DNA from: Chitinophaga sp. CF418
GTDB taxonomy: Bacteria; Bacteroidota; Bacteroidia; Chitinophagales; Chitinophagaceae
Assembly: GCF_900142925.1 (NCBI RefSeq)
Contig: NZ_FRCN01000013.1
Span: 113,880 to 177,879, forward strand
Direction of reading: 5' to 3'
DNA: 64,000 nt
Shown: one piece after another, positions 16,269 to 25,360 of the stretch
Position numbering within the stretch: the stretch's first letter is position 1
Layout of the letters: each line of letters begins with the position of its first letter
The notes under the pieces: generated by a model
Databases searched by the model: none
Seen by the model: the letters and a program-made list of their open reading frames with translations, nothing else
Told to the model about the DNA's origin: nothing
Position numbers and translations under genes: made by a program

Positions 16269-17375
16269 CTAATCCACCTTTTCCAGGGGAGCCTCATAAC
16301 GGTAATACCTATTGTAAAAAATAGTAAAGGCAGGCACCTGGAGCAGGATAATTCCGTACCAATATAAACGCGCCAGTCCCAGAAAAAGCAGGCTTACGAT
16401 GATGATCAGCACCCAGCGGAAATATTTGTCCTGGTCCATACGTGGAAAATACAATAAGCTGCGTAACAGCATTAGAACCGATACACCGGTAGCTACCAGC
16501 ATGATGATATGCGCCGGCGCTGCCTGTTGCCATACTTTATACGCCAGCAGAATGCTTTCCGGTAGTAACAGTACTAAATACAGTAAGCCAGTCTGCAGGT
16601 ATCTTTTCCACACCGGTACAGGTAACTGTGGCAGCAGGGAGAGATAAAGATCATCAAATCGCCTGTGATTGTATATCAGTATCACCTGGGATAAGATACA
16701 TACCAGGAACCCTACCAGTATGAAACGCTCGTCATATGCTTTCCCCATCAGCGAACAGGTAGCAATGACCACCAGGCCTGATACCACTTTCGCGATCGCC
16801 AGGGACTTCATATTGTTATTCAACAGGTCATAGCCATACAATGACCAGACAGGCTTTCTGATAGTCCTGTTCAGCCATTGCTGCCACCTGGCCAGGAACG
16901 ATACCGTACCGGGATGTTTCATCTTATGATCATAGAGCCATAGCGGTGCAAGGATCATGACGATATCAAACAGGCCCATAATAACAGCTGAGGGATAAAA
17001 ATGTAACTGTATGGCTATCGCCGCAGCAATACAGCTATATATCAATACGGGTGCATAGAGGGTTATATGCAGCCATAGCCAGGTACGCCATTTAGTCGGA
17101 CCTTCCAGCACTCCCAGGGTGCCGTAGAGGAAAGTATGTTCTTTTGTGGATAATACATTAACGACAAACGCAATGCATTTCAGGTTATATAACAACCAGG
17201 CCAGGCATACCAGGGCCAGGAAGTCCATATTACCGGTAAAGCCTTTTATGAGCGTTTGGTGATAGGAAAGTAATTGTCCACCGGGAACAATACCAAAAAA
17301 GAAATAGAATATCACCAGGAAAAATCCTGTGTTTTTCGCATAATAGCGTATTGTGAATATCTTGGATAAAGCCAT
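16269..17375 (-). CDS. Multi-span membrane protein, probable ABC transporter permease partner
   Basis: A 368-residue protein with about eight or more hydrophobic spans (for example FFLVIFYFFFGIVPGG, LVCLAWLLYNLKCIAFVV, MLVATGVSVLMLLRSLL and WVLIIIVSLLFLGLA). No family motif is clear to me. It starts 13 bp after the stop of the ABC ATPase gene, so the two are co-transcribed and this is the likely membrane component. Substrate and direction unknown; small exporters of the ABC-2 type often look like this. Confidence 0.78.
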   Translation of the reverse strand: MALSKIFTIRYYAKNTGFFLVIFYFFFGIVPGGQLLSYHQTLIKGFTGNMDFLALVCLAWLLYNLKCIAFVVNVLSTKEHTFLYGTLGVLEGPTKWRTWLWLHITLYAPVLIYSCIAAAIAIQLHFYPSAVIMGLFDIVMILAPLWLYDHKMKHPGTVSFLARWQQWLNRTIRKPVWSLYGYDLLNNNMKSLAIAKVVSGLVVIATCSLMGKAYDERFILVGFLVCILSQVILIYNHRRFDDLYLSLLPQLPVPVWKRYLQTGLLYLVLLLPESILLAYKVWQQAAPAHIIMLVATGVSVLMLLRSLLYFPRMDQDKYFRWVLIIIVSLLFLGLARLYWYGIILLQVPAFTIFYNRYYRYEAPLEKVD

Positions 17376-17388
17376 CGGGGATAAGTAG

Positions 17389-18021
17389 TTAGACCTTCAC
17401 AATATTTTTTCCTTCCACTTTCAGATGGATCGATCCGGCAGTTACCGGCTGATGGGAGGTGATACAAAAAGTGACGCCGTATTGCTGGTAAAATTCATCC
17501 ACCAATGTGTATAACAGTGGAAGTGATTGTGTATCAAGTGTAATTAAAGGTTCGTCCAGCAGGATCACCTTAGGTTTGCCAGTAAAGGCCAGCAGCAGGG
17601 AGACCTTTTTCAACATACCACTGGAGTAGCTGCTCACAGGCTGATGGATAAAGGATGCAACTCCCAGCAGATCAATCACTTCCTGTACATCTTTATAGCC
17701 CTTCCCCTTGGTTTTCACATACAGGGATACCAGGTCGCTACCAGTCACAAACCCGGGGTACAGCGGCTCGGCCTCAGCGTAATTCACCAGGCGGCGGTAT
17801 TGCACAGGTTGTTTATTACAGCTGATGCCATTCTCCAGCAGGATATCTCCCCGGAAGGGTATCAATCCGGCCATGACTTTCATGGAGGTGGTTTTACCGG
17901 CCCCGTTCCCTCCTAATAACCAATACACCCCATAGTCCAGTTCGAGATTGGGGATATCCAGCACCACTGTATCATGATAAGATTTTATAATATGGCGGAG
18001 ACTTAATACATGAGATGCCAT
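17389..18021 (-). CDS. ABC transporter ATP-binding protein
   Basis: A 210-residue ATPase with Walker A GGNGAGKTTSM (about residues 33-43), signature YSSGMLKKVSLLLAF, Walker B VILLDEPLITLD, and H-loop SHQP. It is short, in the range of ABC-2-type ATPases. It is the first gene of a pair with the membrane protein that follows. No substrate-binding protein is nearby, so an exporter or membrane-remodelling role is more likely than uptake. Confidence 0.9.
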   Translation of the reverse strand: MASHVLSLRHIIKSYHDTVVLDIPNLELDYGVYWLLGGNGAGKTTSMKVMAGLIPFRGDILLENGISCNKQPVQYRRLVNYAEAEPLYPGFVTGSDLVSLYVKTKGKGYKDVQEVIDLLGVASFIHQPVSSYSSGMLKKVSLLLAFTGKPKVILLDEPLITLDTQSLPLLYTLVDEFYQQYGVTFCITSHQPVTAGSIHLKVEGKNIVKV

Positions 18022-18494
18022 CAGAGAAATATGATTTATTTGTAAATATGTGCAATAAATGGCTGAAAGTCAATTTAGATAGCGGATTTAACAAAACTTT
18101 CAGCCCAAAACCGTTACTTATATGAGTTTGTGCACGGAAGTTGGGGATTATGTATTTATCAATATTTCCGTTTCGCCTGAGTGCGCTATCATAGTATGTC
18201 TTCGAAATTCATCAGCTGTTTTTCCACAGGCTGTTAAAAACTAAAAAAGGGTGGGTTTTCATTGATGTGTACATTTGTATCAGTTCACGGCGCGATTGTT
18301 AAGTCTCCAGGGATTTATACGAACACCCCGGTAGCCAGGCAGGAATTCCAACCAGCAGGCACATGAAATTCGGTCGGAACATGCACGTATCAAAGGGTAT
18401 CACGAAAGGGTATAATATTATAATAACGTGAGAATAATATCTCTGTCATGTCCTTTCTATCTGTATACGTTAACCATATAAAATTTACTGAGTG
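18022..18494. other. 473-bp region upstream of nrdB
   Basis: Contains no gene I can support. A -7-like element (18270-18277) and a long leader of about 210 nt lie before nrdB. Within the leader, TTCCAACC (18346-18353) can pair with GGTCGGAA (18372-18379) except at one position, and AAAGGGTAT occurs twice near 18400. I find no NrdR box and no riboswitch I recognise. Confidence 0.5.
18270..18277 (+). promoter_or_regulatory. Candidate -7 promoter element for nrdBA
   Basis: TACATTTG matches TAnnTTTG exactly. Transcription would start near 18284, giving a leader of about 210 nt before nrdB. A convincing -33 TTTG is not present at the usual spacing. Confidence 0.4.
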
Positions 18495-19466
18495 ATGAAT
18501 TTAGAGAATGAACTGCTTTTAAAGGAAAACAAAGACAGATTTGTACTGCTGCCTATCAACTATCCGAAGGTATGGGAGAAGTACAAGCAACATGAGGCAA
18601 GTTTCTGGACAGCAGAGGAGATTGATCTGAGTGCAGATATGAAGGACTGGAATAACCTCAATGATGGAGAACGTCATTTCATTACACACGTATTAGCTTT
18701 TTTTGCAGCAAGTGATGGTATTGTGAACGAGAACCTTGCTGTTAACTTCATGAGTGAGGTACAGTTACCTGAAGCACGTTGCTTCTATGGTTTCCAGATC
18801 ATGATGGAAAACATCCACTCGGAAACGTACGCATTATTAATAGATACTTATGTAAAGGATCCGGTAGAAAAGGATCGTCTGTTCCATGCCATCGAAACCG
18901 TGCCTGCTGTAAAGAGAAAAGCAGAATGGGCGCTGCGCTGGATCGAGAATGGCAACTTCGCTGAGCGCCTGGTAGCTTTCGCAGCTGTGGAAGGTATCTT
19001 CTTCAGTGGTAGTTTCTGCTCTATCTTCTGGCTGAAGAAAAGAGGATTAATGCCGGGACTGACCTTCTCCAATGAGCTGATCAGCCGTGATGAAGGTTTG
19101 CACTGTGAGTTTGCCTGTCTGCTATATAGCATGCTGGAAAATAAACTGCCACAGGAGCAGGTACATACCCTCATCCGTGATGCAGTTTCCATCGAAAAAG
19201 AATTTATTACAGAAGCATTACCGGTAGCGCTGATCGGCATGAACAGCAAATTGATGTCTGAATACATCGAGTTTGTTGCTGACCGCTGGTTAAGTGAACT
19301 GGGCTATGCTAAAATATATAACACGGCAAATCCGTTTGACTTTATGGAAATGATCTCCCTGCAGGGTAAGACCAACTTCTTTGAAAAGAGAGTGGGCGAT
19401 TACCAGAAAGCGGGTGTAATGTCTGGCAAGGATACACAAACATTCAGCCTGGACGAAGATTTCTAA
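18495..19466 (+). CDS. nrdB: Class I ribonucleotide reductase, beta subunit
   Basis: Small subunit that houses the di-iron (or di-metal) radical cofactor used to make deoxynucleotides. The 323-residue protein shows metal-ligand segments EARCFYGFQIMMENIHSETY (the E-x2-H and radical-region pattern), and later FSGSFCSIFW and SRDEGLHCEFA with a further E-x2-H. The ATG at 18495 is preferred over the GTG just before it. nrdA follows 84 bp downstream, so the order is beta then alpha. The normal length and conserved ligands indicate an active enzyme. Confidence 0.96.
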   Translation: MNLENELLLKENKDRFVLLPINYPKVWEKYKQHEASFWTAEEIDLSADMKDWNNLNDGERHFITHVLAFFAASDGIVNENLAVNFMSEVQLPEARCFYGFQIMMENIHSETYALLIDTYVKDPVEKDRLFHAIETVPAVKRKAEWALRWIENGNFAERLVAFAAVEGIFFSGSFCSIFWLKKRGLMPGLTFSNELISRDEGLHCEFACLLYSMLENKLPQEQVHTLIRDAVSIEKEFITEALPVALIGMNSKLMSEYIEFVADRWLSELGYAKIYNTANPFDFMEMISLQGKTNFFEKRVGDYQKAGVMSGKDTQTFSLDEDF

Positions 19467-19550
19467 TAAAGGCATAATAATTGCAGTTTACTGCACAATT
19501 TGCCAGCTAACCATAATTCATATTACTCAACCTCTTAAATTCACCTGCCC

Positions 19551-21959
19551 ATGTTTGTAATTAAGCGCGACGGCCACAAAGAAGCTGTTAAGTTTGACAA
19601 GATTACTGCTCGTGTCGAAAAGCTCTGCTACGGACTGAATGCGGAATACGTAGACGCCATAGATGTAGCTAAGAAAGTGATACAGGGTTTATATGATGGA
19701 GTGACTACCAGCGAGCTTGATAATCTTGCTGCCGAAACTGCAGCGTCGCTTACTACAAAACATCCTGACTATGCCTTGCTTGCATCGCGCATTGCGGTGA
19801 GCAATCTCCATAAAAATACAGTGAAATCATTTTCTAAAACAATGAAGACGCTGTATGAATACATCGATCCTAAAGTAGGTAAACCTGCTCCATTGATTGC
19901 TGACGATGTATATGAGATCATCAGAAAGAATGCTGAGATCCTGGATTCAAGCATCATCTATGACCGTGATTTTGCTTTCGATTATTTCGGTTTCAAAACA
20001 CTGGAGCGCTCTTATCTGCTGAAAGTGGATGGTAAAGTAGCAGAACGTCCGCAGCACATGTTCATGCGTGTGGCTGTTGGTATCCACAAAACAGATATCG
20101 ACTCTGCTATCAAGACATACAACCTGATGAGTGAGCGCTGGTTCACACACGCTACACCTACCCTCTTCAACGCTGGTACACCTAAACCTCAGATGTCCAG
20201 CTGCTTCCTGCTCACCATGCAGGATGATAGCATCGAGGGTATCTACGATACATTGAAACAAACTGCGAAGATCTCCCAGAGCGCTGGTGGTATTGGTCTG
20301 AGCATTCATAATATCCGTGCTACAGGCTCTTACATCAGCGGTACCAACGGCACTTCCAACGGTATCATCCCAATGCTGCGCGTATTTAACGATACCGCAC
20401 GTTATGTAGACCAGGGCGGTGGTAAACGTAAAGGTGCTTTCGCGATCTACCTGGAACCATGGCATGCGGACGTATTCGAATTCCTCGATCTGCGTAAGAA
20501 CCATGGTAAGGAAGAGATGCGTGCAAGAGACCTTTTCTTTGCACTGTGGATGCCTGACCTGTTCATGAAACGTGTGGAAGAAAATGGCGACTGGAGCCTG
20601 TTCTGTCCTCATGAAGCACCAGGACTGCATGAATGTTGGGGAGAAGCTTTCGAGAAGCTCTACACACAATATGAGAAAGAAAACCGTGCACGTAGAACAG
20701 TAAAAGCACAGGACCTGTGGTTTGCTATCCTGGATGCACAGATCGAAACCGGTACTCCTTATCTGCTGTATAAAGATTCTGCCAACCGCAAATCCAATCA
20801 ACAGAACCTGGGTACTATCAAGAGTTCCAACCTGTGTACAGAGATCATCGAATATACCGATGCAAATGAAGTGGCTGTATGTAACCTGGCTTCACTGGCA
20901 TTACCACGCTTCGTGATAGATGGTAAATTCGATCATGAGAAATTATATGAAGTAACATATCAGGCTTCGCTGAACCTGAACCGCATCATCGATAACAACT
21001 TCTATCCTGTTGACGAAGCGCGTAACAGCAACCTGCGTCACCGTCCTATCGGTCTGGGTGTACAGGGTCTGGCGGATGCCTTCATCCTGATGCGTTATCC
21101 GTTCGAAAGTGAAGAAGCTAAGCAACTGAACAGTGAGATCTTTGAAACCATCTACTTTGCTGCATTGAATGCATCCAAAGACCTGGCTATAAAAGATGGC
21201 GCTTATGAAACCTACGAAGGTTCACCTGCCTCCAAAGGTATCCTGCAGTTCGATATGTGGGGCGTAACACCATCTTCACGCTGGGACTGGACGGCACTGA
21301 AAGCTGAGATCAGGAAACATGGTATCCGCAACTCCCTGTTGCTGGCACCAATGCCTACAGCATCTACTTCACAGATCCTGGGTAACAACGAATGTTTCGA
21401 GCCGTACACTTCAAACATCTACACCCGTCGCGTACTGAGCGGTGAGTTCGTAGTAGTAAATAAACACCTGCTGAAAGACCTGGTAGAACTGGGCCTGTGG
21501 GATAATGATATGAAGAACAAGATCATTACTTCCAACGGATCTATTCAGCATATTCCTGAAATCCCAACTCAGATCAAAGATCTGTACAAAACAGTATGGG
21601 AGATCAAACAACGTACTATCATCGATATGGCGGCAGACCGTGGTGCATTCATCTGCCAGTCTCAGTCACTAAACCTGTTCGTTGACACTCCATCTGCAGC
21701 TAAACTGACCTCTATGCACTTCTACGCATGGAAGAAAGGTCTGAAAACAGGTATGTACTACCTGCGTACTCAGGCTGCTGCACAGGCAGTACAGTTCACC
21801 GTTGAAAAACAAGGTGGTCAGCAGATGGAACCAATGGTGGAAAAGAAAGCTGACGTGAAAGGTGCTAAAGCAACTGTTGATTCCAAACTGGATGAAGTTG
21901 AGTTTGTGGAAGGTGCAGTATGTACCATGGAAGAAGGTTGTGTAACCTGCAGTGCATGA
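19551..21959 (+). CDS. nrdA: Class I ribonucleotide reductase, alpha subunit
   Basis: Catalytic subunit reducing ribonucleoside diphosphates. The 802-residue protein begins with an ATP-cone (FVIKRDGHKEAVKFDKITARVEKL, residues about 2-90), then the barrel with FNAGTPKPQMSSCFLL (first active-site cysteine), NLCTEI (second region), and PTASTSQILGNNECFEPYTSNIY. The tail ends with cysteines in CTMEEGCVTCSA, the redox pair that re-reduces the active site. The ATP-cone implies allosteric activity control. It is followed by a hairpin terminator. Confidence 0.97.
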   Translation: MFVIKRDGHKEAVKFDKITARVEKLCYGLNAEYVDAIDVAKKVIQGLYDGVTTSELDNLAAETAASLTTKHPDYALLASRIAVSNLHKNTVKSFSKTMKTLYEYIDPKVGKPAPLIADDVYEIIRKNAEILDSSIIYDRDFAFDYFGFKTLERSYLLKVDGKVAERPQHMFMRVAVGIHKTDIDSAIKTYNLMSERWFTHATPTLFNAGTPKPQMSSCFLLTMQDDSIEGIYDTLKQTAKISQSAGGIGLSIHNIRATGSYISGTNGTSNGIIPMLRVFNDTARYVDQGGGKRKGAFAIYLEPWHADVFEFLDLRKNHGKEEMRARDLFFALWMPDLFMKRVEENGDWSLFCPHEAPGLHECWGEAFEKLYTQYEKENRARRTVKAQDLWFAILDAQIETGTPYLLYKDSANRKSNQQNLGTIKSSNLCTEIIEYTDANEVAVCNLASLALPRFVIDGKFDHEKLYEVTYQASLNLNRIIDNNFYPVDEARNSNLRHRPIGLGVQGLADAFILMRYPFESEEAKQLNSEIFETIYFAALNASKDLAIKDGAYETYEGSPASKGILQFDMWGVTPSSRWDWTALKAEIRKHGIRNSLLLAPMPTASTSQILGNNECFEPYTSNIYTRRVLSGEFVVVNKHLLKDLVELGLWDNDMKNKIITSNGSIQHIPEIPTQIKDLYKTVWEIKQRTIIDMAADRGAFICQSQSLNLFVDTPSAAKLTSMHFYAWKKGLKTGMYYLRTQAAAQAVQFTVEKQGGQQMEPMVEKKADVKGAKATVDSKLDEVEFVEGAVCTMEEGCVTCSA

Positions 21960-21985
21960 TGAAATAACAAACATCATTATAAGAA

Positions 21986-22018
21986 AAGCCGTCTCAGTTG
22001 AGGCGGCTTTTTTCTTTT
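21986..22018 (+). terminator. Rho-independent terminator after nrdA
   Basis: AAGCCGTCTC (21986-21995) and GAGGCGGCTT (22000-22009) pair with one G-U, with a 4-nt loop and a run of Ts afterwards. Transcription of nrdBA should stop here; the gene on the other strand ends just beyond. Confidence 0.85.
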
Positions 22019-22033
22019 TACAACTTTGAAGGC

Positions 22034-22420
22034 TTATTCAATGATGCCACCTTCAATAAATCCTGTCAGATTTTTTGTCACCGTTGTGCCATTGTCGACG
22101 AATGTCACCGTAGCCGTTCCACTAATGCTGTAATGCGTAAACTGTGCATGTACAACACTTCCGGAAAATCCTGCTACCTGTAATGATTCCCCATTCGATA
22201 AACGGGACACGGAGATCTGCGTGATCGGATAAGGAGAAGTGGCAGAAAGATCAGCCGAAATGAAATAGGCATACGATGTACCATCGATCTGGTAGCCAAC
22301 GAGTGTGCCATCAGCAGCGGGTTTCGCTGTGCTTGTAGTCATGGCCGCAGGCAACGGCTTAAATGATGAAAATACCAATGATGCCAAAACGAAAAGTAAG
22401 GACATGGATAGTGCTTTCAT
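22034..22420 (-). CDS. Hypothetical small secreted protein
   Basis: A 128-residue protein with a signal peptide (MKALSMSLLFVLASLVFSS) and no membrane span after it. The ATG at 22420 is chosen because an upstream start would place nine extra residues in front of the signal. The mature part is Thr/Ser/Gly-rich with short beta-strand-like stretches (GYQIDGTSYAYFI, TATVTFVDNGTTV). I do not recognise a family; no operon partner. Confidence 0.65.
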   Translation of the reverse strand: MKALSMSLLFVLASLVFSSFKPLPAAMTTSTAKPAADGTLVGYQIDGTSYAYFISADLSATSPYPITQISVSRLSNGESLQVAGFSGSVVHAQFTHYSISGTATVTFVDNGTTVTKNLTGFIEGGIIE

Positions 22421-22568
22421 GGAGATTGGGTTTTGAGTTAACATTTAGGGTATATCAGTAGTAATTTAAGGATAATAGTGAATAGAATGAATGAGTACTC
22501 TATGGGATTGAGTAGAATGGATTTTTCTGGCTTATCTCATTTGACTAATTTTAAACAAATTATGGCAG

Positions 22569-23918
22569 ATGACATCCAGTGTTGAAAAAGTAACGCAACT
22601 TACAGAACAGTTACGACAACTTCTCCCCATGAAAACTGAATACCAGCAAAGGCTTGACAAAAAGTTCAGGCTGGAATTCAACTATAACTCCAATCATCTG
22701 GAAGGTAATACGCTTACATATGGCGAAACTGAGTTATTACTAATCTTCGACAGAACAACAGGCAATCATGAGCTAAGAGAATATGAGGAAATGAAAGGCC
22801 ATGATGTTGCTTATGAGCTGATAAGAGCATTAGCTGCTGATCATGAAAGGCCACTTAATGAGACTGTTATTAAAAATCTGCATTCATTGTTATTAGTACG
22901 CCCATTCTGGAAAGAGGCTGTTACACCGGATGGGCAGTACACACGACGTGAGATCAAAGTGGGGAACTATAAAGAATATCCTAATTCAGTACGCTTGCCA
23001 AACGGTGAGATCTTCCACTATGCATCTCCTGAAGAGACACCCATAAAGATGGGAGAACTAATGACATGGCTGCGGGAAGAAGAGGAAAAGAATGAGATGC
23101 ATCCCGTTGTATTGGCAGCGATGTTACATTATAATTTTGTGCGAATTCATCCTTTTGATGATGGTAATGGGAGGTTGTCGAGATTGTTGATGAATTATGT
23201 TTTGTTGAAGCATAATCTGCCTCCTGTGGTGATTAAGTCTGCTGATAAGAAAAATTATTTACGGACGTTAGGCGAGGCTGATGCCGGCGATCCGGGACCT
23301 CTGGTAGAATATATTTCTCAGCAACTAATCTGGAGCCTCAATTTAAACATAGATGCAGCAAAAGGACAATCAGTATTAGAAAATGACGATTTGCAAAAGC
23401 AAATTGATATCTGGAGGAAGCATTTGAAAAATAAAAAATCTGAAACTACCAATCGTGACAGTATTGATATCAATCAGCTATATGCGAATTCAATAGGACA
23501 ACTATTTCTACTATTTAAATATCAGCATGAACAGTTTAATGACCTCTTCTGGAAAACACAGGAAACACCTGTCATCAACAGAAAGTTATTCAATGAAACT
23601 GCATATAACGCTGTATCAGGGTTCCCTGCTTTTATACTTGAATTTGAGGCCAGTCACAATAAAGATCTGATTCATAGTCTTTCTCTGCAATATTCACTTA
23701 TCGACTTCAAGCGCAATGGGGACACATCGTTCTCCATAGAATCTTTGATCAACGTGCAATTCGAAAAATATGAATACATTGTTAGCTACAAAGGCCTGAT
23801 CCTCATCACTAAAAAATATCCGGAAGTTTTAACGAAAGATGAGATAGAGGCTATTGTAAAGGTTTGTATCCAGCATATATTTGAGGAAATGCAGGAAAAG
23901 AGTGGGATAAAGATTTAG
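22569..23918 (+). CDS. Fic family protein with N-terminal self-inhibitory motif
   Basis: A 449-residue Fic-domain protein, the family that transfers AMP or related groups from nucleotides to protein side chains. The Fic core HPFDDGNGR is complete (residues 194-202), including the catalytic histidine. SNHLEG at 41-46 fits the inhibitory (S/T)xxxE(G/N) helix, placing it with class II (N-terminal inhibition). The C-terminal part after about 270 is not recognised. No antitoxin-type gene is adjacent, in keeping with built-in inhibition. It sits alone between a small secreted protein and a desaturase. Confidence 0.9.
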   Translation: MTSSVEKVTQLTEQLRQLLPMKTEYQQRLDKKFRLEFNYNSNHLEGNTLTYGETELLLIFDRTTGNHELREYEEMKGHDVAYELIRALAADHERPLNETVIKNLHSLLLVRPFWKEAVTPDGQYTRREIKVGNYKEYPNSVRLPNGEIFHYASPEETPIKMGELMTWLREEEEKNEMHPVVLAAMLHYNFVRIHPFDDGNGRLSRLLMNYVLLKHNLPPVVIKSADKKNYLRTLGEADAGDPGPLVEYISQQLIWSLNLNIDAAKGQSVLENDDLQKQIDIWRKHLKNKKSETTNRDSIDINQLYANSIGQLFLLFKYQHEQFNDLFWKTQETPVINRKLFNETAYNAVSGFPAFILEFEASHNKDLIHSLSLQYSLIDFKRNGDTSFSIESLINVQFEKYEYIVSYKGLILITKKYPEVLTKDEIEAIVKVCIQHIFEEMQEKSGIKI

Positions 23919-24196
23919 TACCCAAAAAGCAGAAATGCCATAAACTGTCCCCAAAGCAGTATCCAACCACCGGCCTTGTCTGTTCTATTACTCATTTTTG
24001 ATAACTTTAACACATAGATTCCCAATATATACCTTATCTTGAGTCAGATTCAATGATTAGAGCATCTTGCATTTGAATTATTTTTTTACTCTTTAGTATA
24101 ACTATTCTTCTTTCCTTTATAGCTCTCACATTAGTCTCCTTTTTTCCTTTTGATGGATCCTATGAAAATCATTTACAACTGTTTATTTTGAAAAGT

Positions 24197-25279
24197 ATGT
24201 CATTTATAGAAAATGTATTGGCTGTTCCCAGCTATGGCTGGAAAGACAGCAATGGTTTACTTGTGAAGCCAACTGTTAAACAACTGCTTATCGAATTTTT
24301 CCGCAGAACTAATATTGCGGCTTCACGTAAAAACTGGCTACCGTTTTTCTCCTGGCTCTGTATCCTTCTTCTTGCTCCGTTCGTAATTATTTTTACTGTG
24401 ATGCAAGTACAGGATTTTAACATCTGGTACTTACTGGCCGCTTTCGTGTATGGGATGATCTTCATAGGAACACACGGCACTGTCTGGTATCATCGCTATG
24501 GTACCCATCAGGCTTACCAGTTCAGCAATAAATTCTGGCGCTTTCTTACGGCTAACCTCGTCATTAAGATGCTGGCAGAAGAAGTTTATATTGTATCGCA
24601 TCATGTGCATCATGCATTGTCAGATGAACCGGGTGATCCTTATAATGCAGAAGGAGGCTTTTTATACTGCTTCCTGGCAGATGCCAACCATCAGCCTATA
24701 GCTAAAAACTTAAGTGAAGAAGACTACAATAAAGTAGCGGCCATGTTAAGCCATACAGGTGTAAAAGCCAATAGCTATACCAGCTATCTTAAATGGGGAT
24801 CTATAGCACACCCCCTAAGGACGGTCATTACTACATTTGCAAACTGGGCGTTTTGGATCGCTGTTTTCTACGTTATTGGCGGGTTTTACCTGGTAGCAGC
24901 ACTGCTGGCCGGCGCGTGTGTATGGGGCGTAGGTGTAAGAACTTTTAACTACGAAGGGCATGCCAAGGGAGAGGATAAACAGGTACCCGGGTTTGACTAC
25001 AATACAAAAGACAGGTCCATTAACCAGTGGTGGCCGGGAATCGTTGCAGGAGAATGGCATAATAACCATCACCTCTATCCCGCAAGTGCAAGATCAGGTT
25101 TCTTAACAGGGCAGATAGATCTCGCATGGTATTACATCAGGACCCTCAAATTTATAGGTGGTGTAAGTTCCCTCCGCGATGCCAAGAAACAATTTATGGA
25201 AACTCACAGGAAACCTTACCTCGAAGAAGTAAAACGGGCGAAGCTGGCTATTGTACAAGCCGAAACAGTTGCCAGATAA
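24197..25279 (+). CDS. Fatty acid desaturase (acyl-CoA desaturase type)
   Basis: Membrane di-iron enzyme introducing a double bond into a fatty acyl chain. All three histidine boxes are present: HRYGTH, HHVHH and HNNHH (within GEWHNNHHLYP). Hydrophobic segments WLCILLLAPFVIIFTVMQV and WAFWIAVFYVIGGFYLVAALLA give the expected membrane topology. The 360-residue length suits the delta-9-like family. The ATG at 24197 is preferred over a TTG three codons earlier. It ends 82 bp before trmH on the other strand, separated by an unusual perfect palindrome. Confidence 0.92.
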   Translation: MSFIENVLAVPSYGWKDSNGLLVKPTVKQLLIEFFRRTNIAASRKNWLPFFSWLCILLLAPFVIIFTVMQVQDFNIWYLLAAFVYGMIFIGTHGTVWYHRYGTHQAYQFSNKFWRFLTANLVIKMLAEEVYIVSHHVHHALSDEPGDPYNAEGGFLYCFLADANHQPIAKNLSEEDYNKVAAMLSHTGVKANSYTSYLKWGSIAHPLRTVITTFANWAFWIAVFYVIGGFYLVAALLAGACVWGVGVRTFNYEGHAKGEDKQVPGFDYNTKDRSINQWWPGIVAGEWHNNHHLYPASARSGFLTGQIDLAWYYIRTLKFIGGVSSLRDAKKQFMETHRKPYLEEVKRAKLAIVQAETVAR

Positions 25280-25280
25280 G

Positions 25281-25345
25281 ATATATTCATAATAATAAAG
25301 GCGCTTATGCATCATGCATAAGCGCCTTTATTATTATGAATATAT
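25281..25345. terminator. 65-bp perfect palindrome, bidirectional terminator
   Basis: Two 31-bp arms, 25281-25311 and 25315-25345, are perfect inverted copies around a 3-nt loop (TCA). The ends are A/T-rich, so either transcript would have a U-rich tail. It lies between the 3' ends of the desaturase and trmH genes. The length and perfection exceed ordinary terminators. Confidence 0.9.
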
Positions 25346-25360
25346 GATAGTTATCGATGT

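Noticed and set aside
18284..18494. Known riboswitch in the nrdBA leader
   Set aside because: I looked for cobalamin, purine and preQ1 features and found none that match.
19947..20801. 284-codon open frame antisense to nrdA
   Set aside because: Antisense to a clear catalytic gene and rich in Cys/Phe/Ile patterns typical of shadow frames.
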